Part shown: positions 1 to 12,700 of the stretch, one piece after another
Layout: each line of letters opens with the position of its first letter
How positions within the stretch are numbered: position 1 is the first letter of the stretch
From: Bryum argenteum
Taxonomy: Eukaryota; Streptophyta; Bryopsida; Bryales; Bryaceae
Direction: 5' to 3'
NCBI GenBank assembly: GCA_037043015.1
Contig: CM073323.1
Location: 11,095,758 to 11,159,757, forward strand
Length of the DNA stretch: 64,000 nt
Program-made: the position numbers and the translations under genes
The notes under the pieces: model-generated
Told to the model about the DNA's origin: nothing
Database searches by the model: none
Seen by the model: the letters and a program-made list of their open reading frames with translations, nothing else

Positions 1-242
1 ATGCAAGGAGGTCCAAGAACCCGAATCATATCTGGGTGGACGATGGTGATGAGCACTACACCAACATGGGAAGTGGACCCATAGCCTCGTTAGAGGCCAT
101 AGCCCCAAGAACCAAGCCAAGACTCAAAATGACTGTTGAACATTGCAACATTCTTCAAAATCTAACTTGGACTCCTAATGTGAAGACCTTGGGAGATGAT
201 TTGAACATGTGGACCAATGAATCAAGAACTCCTCCACCTTGA
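1..242 (+). other. Open reading frame fragment, unrecognised
   Basis: A frame is open from the left window edge to a TGA at 240-242 (about 79 codons, no start visible because it enters from outside). The peptide contains WVDDGDEHYTNMGSGP and ends in NESRTPPP. I do not recognise a family. The flanking DNA is AT-rich and repeat-like, so this could be the end of a transposon gene or of an upstream gene, or chance. No splice signal or polyadenylation signal decides it. Confidence 0.2.
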
Positions 243-852
243 GAGTGTAGTGAGATTCTTGGGCATCAAAACTGTCTCAATTCCCAATATAATACCTCCC
301 AAACATCATGAGATAAATCTAATTAAAATTCTCCACTATTTACAATGGGTACTTTACATTCCCTTGAAACATTTAAGATCCAATAATGAGCCCTAAACAA
401 ATGTTCCTATCACTAATTGCTCTCACTGTTTTTAACTATAAAAGAGGTGAATCTAAAGGAAATAAAATCAGCAGTCCACGGACTCCGAGGTTACTATCAT
501 GATATCCCACACACATGGATATCATCCATCCTCATCCACGCAATACGAGCATGGAGAATGGATGATTTTCATTCATCTACCCACGTTCGTCTCCCGCATC
601 TGCTGGCTCCGCCCAGCCCCGCCCCCGCCCTTCCCTTTCCCTTGGTCTTTGCCTTTCTCTTTCGTTCCTCCGTCTTGCAGCCCTTCATCGTCGGATCCCT
701 GCGCCGCCCTCGCGACCCCGTGGTTTCCTCTCTCTGATATCTATGCGCTGCTTTCTGTGCATTTTTCCGCTTGTTTTGAGCCCACTTGGAGCCTTTTTGG
801 TGGCCATTTGAGCTTGCGACCCTTTTGCTTCTCCACAATTCCCGTCGCTCAG

Positions 853-1361
853 GTAAACCTGCTGGATCTGCGCTCGTCAGGCCATTTCTCCCCTTGCTTT
901 GCAATCTTTCTTTTTTGAAAATCCTGAAAAATAGATTTAAGGTTTTGTTTCGGGGTTTACTTTGTCTCTCAACAGAGATTTGTCGTGCAGAAGTAGTTTT
1001 TAAGAAGGAGGAAACGAAAAAGAAGCGGGGAGCTCGTTTTGATGTGAGGACTTCGCTATGAGGGGTTGGTCTTCTCGATACGATAGGGATGGTGAGTAGC
1101 TCCGATCCTGCGAGCAAAAAATGTTTTTCGTCTTTTTTGGGACTGTAGGTTTTAGTGATATCTTCGTTGGAACATTGAGAGAGTGGATTGAAGTGAGCTG
1201 TTATTTTAAATAGGTTTTTTATGATTTTGCATGTAGTTGACACGTATCTTTCGTTTTGTATTTTACCTCCAGGAGCACTGTTCAGGTTTTCAAATGCAAG
1301 ATGAGTGGTGAGCTAGGGATTTGGAATTGAAGCGGAGGAGTCGGTGAATGATATAGTGAGA
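853..1361 (+). promoter_or_regulatory. Putative spliced 5' leader of the DeSI-like gene, with upstream ORFs
   Basis: Good donor and acceptor pairs fit two leader introns: 853-975 (GTAAAC to AACAG) and 1092-1272 (GTGAGT to CTCCAG). A pyrimidine-rich, GC-rich stretch at 600-720 lies just upstream and looks like the promoter or first leader exon. The leader exons carry short upstream ORFs: an ATG at 1058 that would end shortly after the second splice, and small ATG frames near 1293 and 1301, all closed before the main start. Splicing is inferred from motifs only. Confidence 0.4.
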
Positions 1362-2027
1362 ATGACGGTACCGGTAGTGCCAGTTGGTTCGGATCCGAGT
1401 AACCAAACGAAAATCTACTTAAATGTGTATGACTTGACGCCGATGAACAAGTATGTCTACTGGTTCGGGCTGGGCATTTTTCATTCTGGAATATCCGCGC
1501 ACGGTGCAGAATACGCATTTGGAGCGCACGATTACTCCACGAGTGGCGTATTTGAAGTATCACCAAAAGAGTGTCCCGGTTTCACATTTCGAGACGAGAT
1601 TCTGCTGGGAACGACCAGCTTGAATGCAGCAGAGTTTCGTAGCTTCATAGAGCAATGTGCAGATGAATATTACGGCGATACATACCACCTGATTATTAAG
1701 AACTGCAATCATTTCACAGACGATGTGTGTCGGAGGCTCACTGGCAGGCCTATTCCGGGATGGGTGAATCGGCTTGCTAGGGTCGGCTACATGTGCAACT
1801 GCTTGCTTCCCGAAGGGCTGCAAGTCACCACAAATGATGTGCCAGAGAATTGCCAGCATACTGCGCAGAATGCTGCTAACGGGACTGCGGAAGGCAAGGA
1901 GATGCAGGAGAGTGAGAGTGACCAGGAGCGCGCCTTGATTACTACCCCCAGTGGCAATACGCAGACGTTGATGAGGGACAGCTTCAAAGAGGTGGTCTTC
2001 ATACCTATCAAAGACGATGGTCTTTGA
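1362..2027 (+). CDS. DeSI-like PPPDE-domain cysteine isopeptidase
   Basis: A 221-aa protein in one uninterrupted exon. The ATG at 1362 is chosen because the frame upstream holds only a GTG at 1344, and the protein then starts MTVPVVPVGS as family members do. The PPPDE fold is plain: KIYLNVYDLTPMN near residue 20, YWFGLGIFHSGI with the catalytic His at residue 41, HGAEYAFGAHD, a GVFEV strand, and KNCNHFTDDVC with the catalytic Cys at 115, followed by LTGRPIPGWVNRLAR. Known family members (DeSI-1/2, plant DeSI-like proteins) remove SUMO or ubiquitin from substrates; the substrate here is unknown. The tail after residue 155 is polar, low in conservation and without a membrane segment. Catalytic residues are intact, so it should be active. 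Confidence 0.9.
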   Translation: MTVPVVPVGSDPSNQTKIYLNVYDLTPMNKYVYWFGLGIFHSGISAHGAEYAFGAHDYSTSGVFEVSPKECPGFTFRDEILLGTTSLNAAEFRSFIEQCADEYYGDTYHLIIKNCNHFTDDVCRRLTGRPIPGWVNRLARVGYMCNCLLPEGLQVTTNDVPENCQHTAQNAANGTAEGKEMQESESDQERALITTPSGNTQTLMRDSFKEVVFIPIKDDGL

Positions 2028-5000
2028 CCTTCTTCTATCTCTTTATCTCTTGGTTTGGACTTTTCTATGATCAGGTGCATAAAGAGGAGTCTCATTCTTT
2101 CCCGCAGCTTTAGATTTTCAAGGTCTAGAGATTTTTGTCGTTGTCTAGTGGAACATTTCCGTCATCTCCTCTTTAATTTCCGTTATAGGCAGTCCACGTC
2201 TGTCTCCATTTTTTGTGAGTGTTGCTTCACACCATGTGTGGCTACTCTAGCTGCTAGGTCCTCAGTGCAATATCATTGTTTCAGGCCCATATTGATTAAA
2301 TAAACGCATTGGTTTCCGATGATTTCCACATGTGTGGTTTACATCACATCACTCGTTTCGCCCATCATAATGTCTGAGTTTTAGTCGGTATCGTTACACG
2401 AAACATTCTCTTGTCGATACTGTGAGACTTCTGTACGCATGTATCAGATGGAGAATTTCTTGAAACCTCTGAAATTTTTTCCCAGTTCTACAAATGTGTA
2501 CACACAGTTTGTTTCAGTATTAGTAACAAAGTGAGATCGTCGAATGCAGAGAATAGCACAGGACGGTGGTCATGTCCTGCTGACTGCCAGTCGGGAGAAC
2601 ACACAGACAGTGTTGCAACCCCCAGAGTTGAGTGCTACGTCGTCGCAGGTCTTGCGAACGAACGGGGATGGTGTGAAGACAGGGGATAGGTCATCTAAGT
2701 ACCCGTGAGTTCGCACTGCTCACATCACTTCCGCATAATCAGGTTGTGTAGCAATTTCACTTAGAAACGGAGCCAACCTCCCTTAGTTATAGCAATCATC
2801 ACAAACTCACTGTTTTAGCCTCAGATTTTTGGTTTTACGAAGCACTTTTACATGTACAGTACAATCGCAATGAATCAACACTCTATTTTTGAGATTGAAA
2901 ATGGTGGCGTACCATGGCGTGGGTGGCCCTGCAGGCACTGGTTTGGCAGTTTTGATGGACTATGGCACTGGCCCCTTATGGAAGTGTTCACGTTTACGGA
3001 CGAACCGTTATAAGCTAAGCAGTTGGAGACTTGGTAGACACACTTGCTGTTAGATGGACACTACTTGGAAAGCAGCAGGTAGTAGGGATTGATTGATTCA
3101 CCGAAGTATTATATCTTTTGTATGTACCATGAAATTGTAGCAGAGGATAATGATGATCCTCTAACTTAGCTGTCCCAGAGGATGAGGATGATTCTTGTGG
3201 TGTCGTTCACTTTTCTTTTTTTTCACCATTGCCACCAGCTGGACTAGCCTGTACATTTAGTGGACTTTTTCAAGTGCCACAAGTCTTTCAGTAACTGAGA
3301 ATCTTGTCGCCGTTCATTCCAACATAATGTTTTTCATGACTATTGTGCTTTTTCTATTCATGTGCTGTTTCGACGTAGTGCCTTGATTCTAGAAGTAATT
3401 TTATAATTGAGGCTTCCTTTAAATGGCTACCGTCATTCATGAGGGACTTTGACCTGGTATGGCTTGACATTTTATTTGTCAGAATCTTTATTCAGGTGAT
3501 CATCGGATTAGATACATGTTCCTTTGTTACACAACATGGAGGAATGTACTGTATTCTTTTGTTAGCCTCTCTTCATTCTGCCAAATACTTTTCATTACAT
3601 CTGGACTCATCTGAGGGTTCATCTACACCTAGCTAGGTTCACAAGGCACTGATCCAGCGTTATAGACCGTGGTTGTAAAGTTCTCTGTTGATTCCCACAA
3701 AATCTGAACTTGTGAGGCCTAGTCTTATTGTGTAACTGTTCATTTCAGATCTGATTATAAGGATAATTTGTTGCTCGATCTCTTCATTTCAGATCTGATT
3801 ATAAGGATACTCTGATGCTCGATCATAAAAGGAGATGCTATCATGACTTCTACATGCGCGCAGGAATCCTAGAGGCTTTGTTTTGCCATGCTGATCAACG
3901 CTAGATTCAATCCTCAAAGGTTATTATCTCCTCTTTGTGTTACCATCGAAGGTTTATCATCAAAAGTATGTCCCAGTTTTTTTACTGATTTGGGAGTTGA
4001 TTGTTCTAGTAGATTCTGTAGAAAATCATATTGTTAATCAACTTATGTTACCTAATAATCAATATTCTCAAAATTGAAACTATTCAAAAAAATCAAAGCA
4101 TTGACTTTCTCTAAAAAAACAAGTATAACAAGAAATGATTTATTGACCCTATAGGTCCAAGCTTCTTTGGACCTCCAAAAGTAGAAACTACAATTTTCGA
4201 CCACCTTGTACAAAATGAGGTATGATTCAATTTTATTTATATTATTATCTCTTCAACCAAAAGATCTTAAACCTTACTACGTGCACTAATACTAAGTAAA
4301 ATTTCAACCTTTAGATCTTTACTAGCTGTAAGATCGTAACGTTCAAAGTTGACTAAGAAGTTTTTTTGAGCTTTGCTTAAAAGACATAGTTTGAATGGTG
4401 CCAAGGGAAACTTGATAATTGTTACTCCACACATTTTGCTCATATTTTTTTTCCATGTTGGTAATCAATTTGGGTAAGCTCATGCAAAATTTTAGAGACT
4501 CAATCTGCTTTTTTGACCTTCATGCAAATTATTTTCTGGAAGAAGGTTCAAAACAACGATATAGTAAAACATGCATTTCATTCGAAATATTTGGTATTAG
4601 AAAAAATTGGATGTCAAGTAGGTGCCTTTATGAGTTTGTGAATTTTGATTTTATTTGATTTTATTTTTATTTTAATATTTTTATTTTAATTTTTTATTTT
4701 AATTTTTTTTTCTGAAAACTCCAAAATCTCGAATTTCGACAAATTTTGTGAGAAATAATTTGGAAATTTCTAGAAATTGTGAAGATTGTTTTCAAAAATT
4801 TTGGAGGCTGCCCTTGTTAAATCGACAAACTTTTTGACTTAGGGAACTTTAGAACTTGAATAATGATTTGGTTATAAAAATATTTCTATAAATTTTTAAT
4901 TGAAGGTTTTAAAATCTGAATTTGGCTTTGCAAATTCTAAGACATACACTTTGGAGTGTAGGGAGCTCCTAAAAAAAGTCTTAGATTAAAATATCACTTC

Positions 5001-6332
5001 TAACCCCTTCATCAATGTTGCACTAGATTCCATCAAGCAGAATTTGCTTTCTTGGACCTTTACCGATTAAGAAGCATCAGATGTGACGTTATAATATGTT
5101 GAAACTTGATCTGTGTTCAGTTATGAGATATCAACAAAATTGCTTATGGTGCCGAATCATTTGTGTTCATTAGTAAAAAAACGACATTTTATGACTAGAG
5201 GCATTGGACTGGGTAGTCACATGAATCACATGTCAGTCAAAAATTGTAGTCGTATTGTCGCTAGTCATTGGATAGTAATCTGTGTAGTCACATTGGACGG
5301 CACCTTGATTGAAACGCTTGGAAACTCCGCATGAGTGTGTTCCCGATGCAGCTAGTTGGTTAAGTCTACTTTTATCAAATGGAAAGACAAATAAATCAAA
5401 ATCTTCAATTCTATCAAAATCACATGTTTCAATGTGCAATAATCATGACACATTTTTGTTTATCCAAGAATCTCAAAACAAATCATATTTTTCATGAGGA
5501 AGGCTATGACTTGAGCAGTGGGTCATGCGCTATTAACTATAAGAGCTCATCGGTTAGGTAATATTTCTAATTTTAGTAAAAACTTAAAAAATAACAAAAA
5601 AATAAAAAATAACACAAGTTACTTTATGATGAGCTACATTCCACAATAGTGAGAGATTTTCATAGCTTTTGTATCCGGTTGGCAATTCTAGCAATATTCT
5701 GTAAAAATAACGCACTTGACATTCTTAAAGTACAATTAAAAAATCATGTGATATTACAAAATTAGAAGGTGATATTATAGAATATGGATAATAGTATATA
5801 ATTGAGAGCGATATTACATGTTACACCAAATCACAGTACATTCAAACCACATCCTATTCAAATAACGCCACATTCATATAAATAATATTTAACTATTACA
5901 AAGAGTATTATAATCTCCTCAATCTTAATAATTCTCATTTCCTCCGTATCACAATACAACACCTAGGTGAGTGAAGTCTATGTTTTTCATAGTTCCATGG
6001 TAAATAATGTTTGATTTAAGAGTTAAAATAGATTCATCTCTAGGTTTGACATTTTTACCTGAAAATGAACTACAACTTTGGAACCAAGAAATGAAGCACA
6101 AACCACAATCTTGTTCATCCACATGAATTCTACTAGAATAGTCTTTTAACAGCCTCATGGTAGAAATTGGTGTTCTATCTATTCGATCCTATCCTTCTTT
6201 TTCAAGTTCTTTAGAAAACGATGGAAAGAACTTTGTTACAACAAGTGTAAATCTTGAGCAAGAGTTGTACCGTACAACTCTTATTCTATTGACTTGGTTT
6301 TTTTTTTTTCTTTTTCTTTTTCTTTTCTTTTC
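2028..6332. other. 3' flank of DeSI-like gene and AT-rich gene-free DNA
   Basis: The first few hundred bases are probably the DeSI-like 3' UTR. Beyond about 2.4 kb I see only short chance ORFs with no recognisable protein similarity. Base composition drops to strongly AT-rich after 3.9 kb, with T-rich runs near 4.66-4.72 kb and 6.30-6.33 kb. The one clear structure is a 44-bp tandem duplication listed separately. Confidence 0.6.
3741..3828. repeat. 44-bp tandem duplication
   Basis: Two adjacent copies, 3741-3784 and 3785-3828. The first 25 bases, starting CATTTCAGATCTGATTAT, are identical; the second half differs by a few substitutions. Confidence 0.85.
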
Positions 6333-6336
6333 TTAA

Positions 6337-6879
6337 CCCTTTAGTGACCACAACACTAGAAAGTAGTTGCAGGTGTCACTTAATTGCAAAATGTGGGCAA
6401 TGTGTCCAAAATTGGGATTTGCTTTATTTCCAACAGATGAGCTACTGAACCATGCGCTCAGAACGCAACAATCAGATTTTGGACCGGATCAGTCCAACGG
6501 CTAAAAAATGGATTTATACTGCAAAACTAACTGAATACGGGGTAGACGCCTTCGAAACAGGCAGGCAGGCAGACACCCCCTAAGCCTCTTTGGAGCTCGA
6601 CATCTTCAGATATGTGCGATGAAATACTAAAATAATTTGAAAGCATCTCACAAATCCAGCACCTAAGACATCCAACCGACCCGATTAAGTAAAACAGTTG
6701 TGATTCTTTGCGGATGAAATACTAAAATAATTTGAAAGCATCTCACAAATCCAGCACCTAAGACATCCAACCGACCCGATTAAGTAAAACAGTTGTGATT
6801 CTTTGCGAAATTGACCGGAAACAGAGCTACCTCCCTAGAATTGTCACCGGTGACCAGGATGGTTGCGGTCACTAAAGGG
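6337..6879. mobile_element. Non-autonomous element with piggyBac-type ends (543 bp)
   Basis: The left end reads TTAA then CCCTTTAGTGACCACAAC (from 6337). The right end, read on the other strand from 6879, is CCCTTTAGTGACCGCAAC and is followed by TTAA (6880-6883). The 18-bp terminal inverted repeats differ at one base. A TTAA target duplication with ends starting CCCTTT is the signature of the piggyBac superfamily. There is no ORF of useful length inside, so it would depend on a transposase elsewhere. It carries an internal 95-bp duplication. The superfamily call rests on ends and target site only. Confidence 0.75.
6618..6807. repeat. Perfect 95-bp tandem duplication inside the piggyBac-type element
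   Basis: Units 6618-6712 and 6713-6807 read as identical base for base, starting GATGAAATACTAAAATAATT. Perfect identity suggests a recent duplication relative to the surrounding decayed DNA. Confidence 0.95.
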
Positions 6880-6883
6880 TTAA

Positions 6884-9725
6884 GGATAAGAGTACCTTCA
6901 AAAACATTGCATAAGTAAAAACATGAGAGATTTCTTTAAACACTTCTGATTTGTAAAAAAAAATTGTTGTAAAAGAATTTTACATATAAAGTTCTATTCC
7001 AGCAAATCTATTTCCAGACATCGGCATGTGAGTAGCGCTTTTGTCTGATGATCTCCTCACACAACCTCCTGATCAAGAAAGTCTTACACCCTTTTCAGAT
7101 ATAATATCAACTTCATTTATCCTATTGCATGATAGAACAAAATCCCCGTAACCTCCTCTTTCTCACTATCAATGAGCAAAATTTGAGCCATACACTTCAG
7201 TAACACAAGTTACAAACTCATTCCTGTCAAACACACTTTTAGACCTCTCAATTTTTTTTAAAAAAATGAACTTTTAAAACTCATTTAATCCCTCAAAAGA
7301 GATATTAAACTCTTTTTAAACGATACATGTTACAAAAACTTCAAAAGCATCAAAGCTCTAAAAAATCTGCGTCTCGGCTTGAATTTATTTGAAACACTCG
7401 ATTTGCTTCCAGTATTTTTAGTGTTGTTGGTATTCTGCAAATTGCATACTAGTGCTGTTGAATAGGTAAACCTCAAGCCTTCAAATCTCTTTGATGCGGC
7501 TTACTCATATTATGAGTCATAGGCTCTCCCACAGAATTTAATGATTTAGTACAGATAACACAAAGAAACTTCGTCATAGTATACCTGCAAAATTATAGTA
7601 TACAAAAATATTAAAGTTATATTCGACAGCTGAATAAACTACAAAAACCAATTTCATTATCACATTGATTTAAAAGAAGATGGCAATAAAGTGTCTCTTT
7701 GTTTCTGGAATGTCACGAGTTTAGTGAGTTCACCGAGCTCCATGAAGTTTGTTTTTCGTGAAGGTCTGTTGTTGTCTCTAGTTGTATGTAATACTTTGGT
7801 TAAGCGATTTTCCTAAAAGGATTCGTTTATCAACCACTGACCAAGTCTCCTGGTCTTTGCATATCCTCTGGCATTATTACAAAAACCATTGGCCTTGGTA
7901 CAATCAAGATGCACTTCTAAAAGAGAGTCGTGTGAGCTACAAACAAGACGTGTAGACACAATTATGTTTATCATCAAATTCTACATCAATTATATTAAAA
8001 AAATTTAATACGATATAGATAGGATAAAAATTTAAATTTTATTTTAATAATGGAGTTTGATAATTATTGTTATTGTGGTCATTATTTATCAATTTAAACT
8101 TACGATTTGAACCCTCCATAGTAAGTAAGCATGCTAGATAACTTGATTTCTACTCTACACTATTACATATTTCTACTTTCATTATGTATGGTTGCTATTA
8201 TTATTATAATAATAAATATTAAAACAGAGCTCTTGTAAGACTATTCTTCTTACCGTACAATCAAGTTTCCATTAGCCAAGAAGCTTTAACAAACTTTATA
8301 TTGTTGAAGACATCAATATTTTTTGTTCCATCTTTGTAAGGTCTATTCCACATATGAAGTTTAATCCGTAACGTGCTTATGAAAAGCAAAAAAAACTATT
8401 TCCTTCTATGGTGTCTGGAATAATCCATGGGGAATGGCGGCAATAATGTCTTAGTTTTCCATAGTTTCTACAGAGTCACCGAAGTTATCGAACTGCCGAC
8501 TAGAGATTGTGCAAAGGGCTTTCTCTTACTTGCAAGATCTGTTGGGATAAATTTGGATGCATATATTGCTAAGAAAATTTTGTTAACACTAGTGAAAATG
8601 TTTACCCTTGGGAATTAAACTTCATACTTTCTAAACCGCTTGCCTGAAATTGAATGGTGAAGATATTTATGAAATTGAATGATCTATTCAATAAATATGC
8701 AGATATTCCATGCAAATATTGAGTGACTCCAATAAGCCATTGCGTACAAGCTTGAGATTTTATAAGCAAGCAGGAATTTATGCACGAATCTAATTCAACT
8801 GGACACAATGATTTGTTTGGTCATGAAAATTAACTGTGCAAATTAAGTGAAGGGGGTGATGATCATCTATGCGGCTATGCCATGTTGAGTTGGCATTGCA
8901 ATAGTCACGAGTATCAAGTGACGATTGCTCCACACGCCATGCTTTGTCATCCGCTCCATGTTTTTCCAAATGGCTATGTTAGAAATAATTTCTTCTTTAC
9001 CTTGCCAACGTTTGCGCGGGTAAGTCACAAATAGCACACCTAGAGATGGAGCACATGGAAGTACCCTCCACCTGCACATGGAAGCTCAAAAATTTGTTTT
9101 TTCTTGTGTTGACCGAAGTATATACAATTCCTCCTTTTCAAACTAGATGCTACACCAATTTTCGGTAATCTTAAGTAATTTTCGGTTATTCTATGAACTT
9201 CGGTAATCTTAAGTAAATAAATATTCACATGTAATCCATGTTCAAATGTACTTTTACAGTTCTTTCAAACTCTAATCAACATCTATTAACATCTATCTAC
9301 GGTGTGATTCACTAAAGAACTCAAATTTGAATAATCACCTGTCAATCGCCTACGTTTTACACGGAAACCTTTCAATCCTGCGTTGGTCGCCACCACAAAT
9401 TCTCTGAATTGAATTCTAAACACGTCGAGAACTAGAGGTGAAGATAAGATCGCGACCACACGGTCAGACAACTAGTAGATCAACAGTTCAATTTCATTCA
9501 TGACAGGACCCTGTCATGAAGGTGCAAATGTCAGTATAAGGCCTGGGATAATGATCCGAATACTACAAGATACAAAGAACTAGCCAGATATAATTGTCAT
9601 CTGGATATCCAATCAATTGTCAAAAGAATGCAACTTAAGACAGACAAAAGAACAGTAGTAGTAGTTATGTACGACCTACTTCTTCTTCAAAGGAGGACCA
9701 TGTAAAATGACGATGATCAGCAGTT
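6884..9725. other. AT-rich gene-free DNA and PTM-like gene 3' flank
   Basis: No supported gene. Short ORFs at 8427-8618 and on the minus strand at 8602-9471 show no family signature. A small direct repeat with the core TTTTCGGTAATCTTAAGTAA lies near 9155-9215. The part next to 9726 is likely the 3' UTR of the minus-strand PTM-like gene. Confidence 0.5.
9497..9520. repeat. Perfect inverted repeat, 11-bp arms, 2-bp centre
   Basis: TTCATGACAGG followed by AC and CCTGTCATGAA. It lies about 200 bp past the stop codon of the minus-strand PTM-like gene, probably in its 3' UTR. The 2-base centre is too short for a normal RNA loop without opening inner pairs, so a hairpin role is uncertain. Confidence 0.8.
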
Positions 9726-12700
9726 TCATCTTTGTGCTACCTTCGTCCTGGTTTCCATCTTCATAGACCCATTATCTGACAAATCGTGCGCGTCAATCCA
9801 GGCGAATGCGCCAGCATTGAGATTGACTCTTTTCCTCTTCCGCCCAGATTTCCTGAGCGAAGTACCGCTCCATTCCAGCTTCAAAGGAGGAGATTCGACT
9901 TTGATCAAAACCTTCCCGTTCTCGATTTCCGTTGGACTTGATTCTTCACTTCCAACCTCTTCATTGGATAGCGCTGCCAGGGCCTTTGCAGAGAGCTTCC
10001 TCGGACGCTTCCCGTGGCACTGTCCACACACCAGCATACCATCCACCGTCGAAAGCTCTACCTTATCACCGTCAGCTGCCAGATCACAATCACATGCCTC
10101 ATTAACTAACTTCAGCACTTAAAAAAGGTCTTTGAGGTGACGCGCAAGAGATTAACAAAAAGCAGAGAAGAGATGTTGCATTCAGTACGGATGAGTGAAT
10201 ATGATGCTAGTAGTAGTAGAGCTTGCATGGTGGGAATAATGAAAAAGGTACCTGAACAACGATTGCACTGATTCCTGCATGGTCAGGGAAGAGGAATAAC
10301 GTTAGTATGGAACGGTGGATTATCTCTACAAGGCTCCTCCTCAAGAGATTCCAAATGAGAAGATCCTAGATTTAGAGGAGCTTGTGGCGTCGAAGGTTTC
10401 TGGTAGCATACAACTCGATGAGGAGTGCTTACCTGATTATGACAGGCTCTGGCTTCTTCTCTGCCGCTGGCTTTATAGGTGACTTACTGTACGTTTGGAA
10501 TTTTTTGACAGAAGGCTCAACCTTCTTCTCGTCGGATATAATTGATGCAAGAAGACTCTCCAGAACAGAACTTAGTGATCGCTTGCCTGCTGTCTTCGAT
10601 TTGCTTAACCAAACGATCTTCTTCTTTGCTGGATTTCCCTTCTTTCCCCTCTCGCCGAGGTTCTCCTTCTCATACAATTTCACTTTGGAGAGGGGTACCT
10701 GCTGCTCAGGCTTCCAAATTTGCCTCACTCCCTCGGAACTGATTGACGGAACTGACTGATTGACAGAAGGCTGAGATTCCTGTTTTAATTTCTCAGCTCC
10801 AATCTCTTCACTTGTCATTGCAACAAGATATTTTGTTACGGCTTCTTCTTTGGATTTCCCAAATATGAAGGGTGTTGCATTTTCAACGGGCTCTGCCAGT
10901 AGTTCCTTCCACTTCAATTGCATATCAAGGTAGCGGACCTGTGTAAAGGAGTTGATGGTATCGCGGTATTGAGTTAGTAACAGACTAGAAGGCGTCTTCT
11001 AACCTCTGAACCTTTGCAGAGAGCTAGAATTTCTCTTCCAGCATAAATCCCAACATCAGCAATACTAACTCCACACTTGATAGGACTCCTAGCCGCAACC
11101 AGAAATTTTAAAAGTTTCTTCAACATCAAGACTGGTCACCTGCAGCCCAATTTCAGCTATACTTGACGAAGCCTCAACTCTTGCCCGCCACGCACATTGC
11201 TTAGACCTTTGTGGAACAGCATTGCTGTCATTGTACAAAAGACCAGGGATTGCTTTCCCGCCCCCTGCATGAAGTCGTCAGATGCATTATGCATCAGCAA
11301 TCCAAGTAAGCACAAGCAAACATAGATTGAAAAACCAAAGAGAAGAAATATACGATGTGGATCAGAACATTTGGATATATGGAAACTCACTGACCTATAC
11401 GAGCAGCTTTTATCAAGCTTTCTCGTGGAAGACATTCCCAGTCACATAGCAAACGAGCCATCTTGCCACCTCGCCACCATTGCGCACCGCAATATCGGAT
11501 TGGAGGAACCCCCTTGTAGGGTGTCCAGGGAAGGGATTGCCTGTTCTTGTGCATGCAAGCTGGAAACAACATTGGAGCGAGATCTGGATGCTTTACCCAG
11601 TCTGTCGAAAGAGTAATTGGTCGTAAATAAGCCTCCAACTACATTGTGAACGAGTAGAAACCAGCTCAGATTAGTCTGACTACCACGACTATAGTCAATG
11701 AGACAAAATACTTCTGCAAAATACATGCACAAAGATGAATGGCACACTGGGATTCTTTAACAAGAAAATGCAAGCGAAACAACAGTCCGAGAATGGAGCT
11801 AGAGACGTGTTGATTGCTGACCTGCAGAAGTGCCGTTCCGAGGGCGGGAACAGAGGGATTTTTTTCCAGACGTGACCGCCATTTCTGACGCTGCAATGGG
11901 AAGTCCCATGGCCCTCCTTCAATGAGCGGATGTAGAATTTCTTCCAAGTGTAACACATATGCTGTCACAGTACCCAGATGTCGTGGCCCCCTCGATACCT
12001 TCAACGGTCTAAGATCGTCCACTTGGCGACTGACTTGTAGATGCGTTTGAACCAGTAGGCAGCCTCGAGTATTGGTAGAACACAACCCACACCATCCACA
12101 TTTCTCACTATAAAGCTTCCTATTGCTAGGCCATGCGAAGGTTGGCAACGAGACGGTAAAGGCCTTCACTTGCTCGTTCGCACTTGTACCACGAACGCGG
12201 GCACCTGGCTCCCATGCTGGGTCACCTCCACCCTGCCACGCTGCCAGTGTATCAGCTGCTGTTGCAACAGCATCACCGTGGGAATAATAATTCACATACG
12301 GGCCAGGGTTGGGTTGCATCTTAGGGGTTTTAGGCGTCTTAGATTTTGAATCTGTTTTGGGAGTCTTCTTTGCTGGAGTGTCCACCTCAGAATCTTCACT
12401 AACATCGGCTTTTCTTTTCTTTTCTTTCCGTTCACTTTGACATCTCAGCTTCGGGGTGCTCGAGACAGGTGTCTTTGAGACAACTAGATCCTCGGAAGAA
12501 CTTCCTAGTAAAGACATCAAGTCATTTCCCCAATGCCGCCGGATGTTCGTTTGCAACTCATGATATCCATGACCACAATCTTGCAAATACTTCAAAACGG
12601 TAAACAACTCCGAAACCCCGTAGTACCAATACTTTTCTTCTCCTTCACTAACGTCAGATCTGCGAAACAATATATATGATCAGTTAACTCGAGGCACCAA

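Noticed and set aside
569..1243. Minus-strand ORF of 224 aa over the DeSI-like leader
   Set aside because: Basic, low-complexity peptide from a pyrimidine-rich leader; crosses two likely introns of the real gene on the other strand and shows no domain.
11020..11100. Open stretch between PTM-like exons 5 and 6 that could be an exon (CGVSIADVGIYAG)
   Set aside because: Skipping it joins the flanking exons in phase and restores the family sequence GLQ-RYLDMQLKW; including it breaks the frame or the family order.
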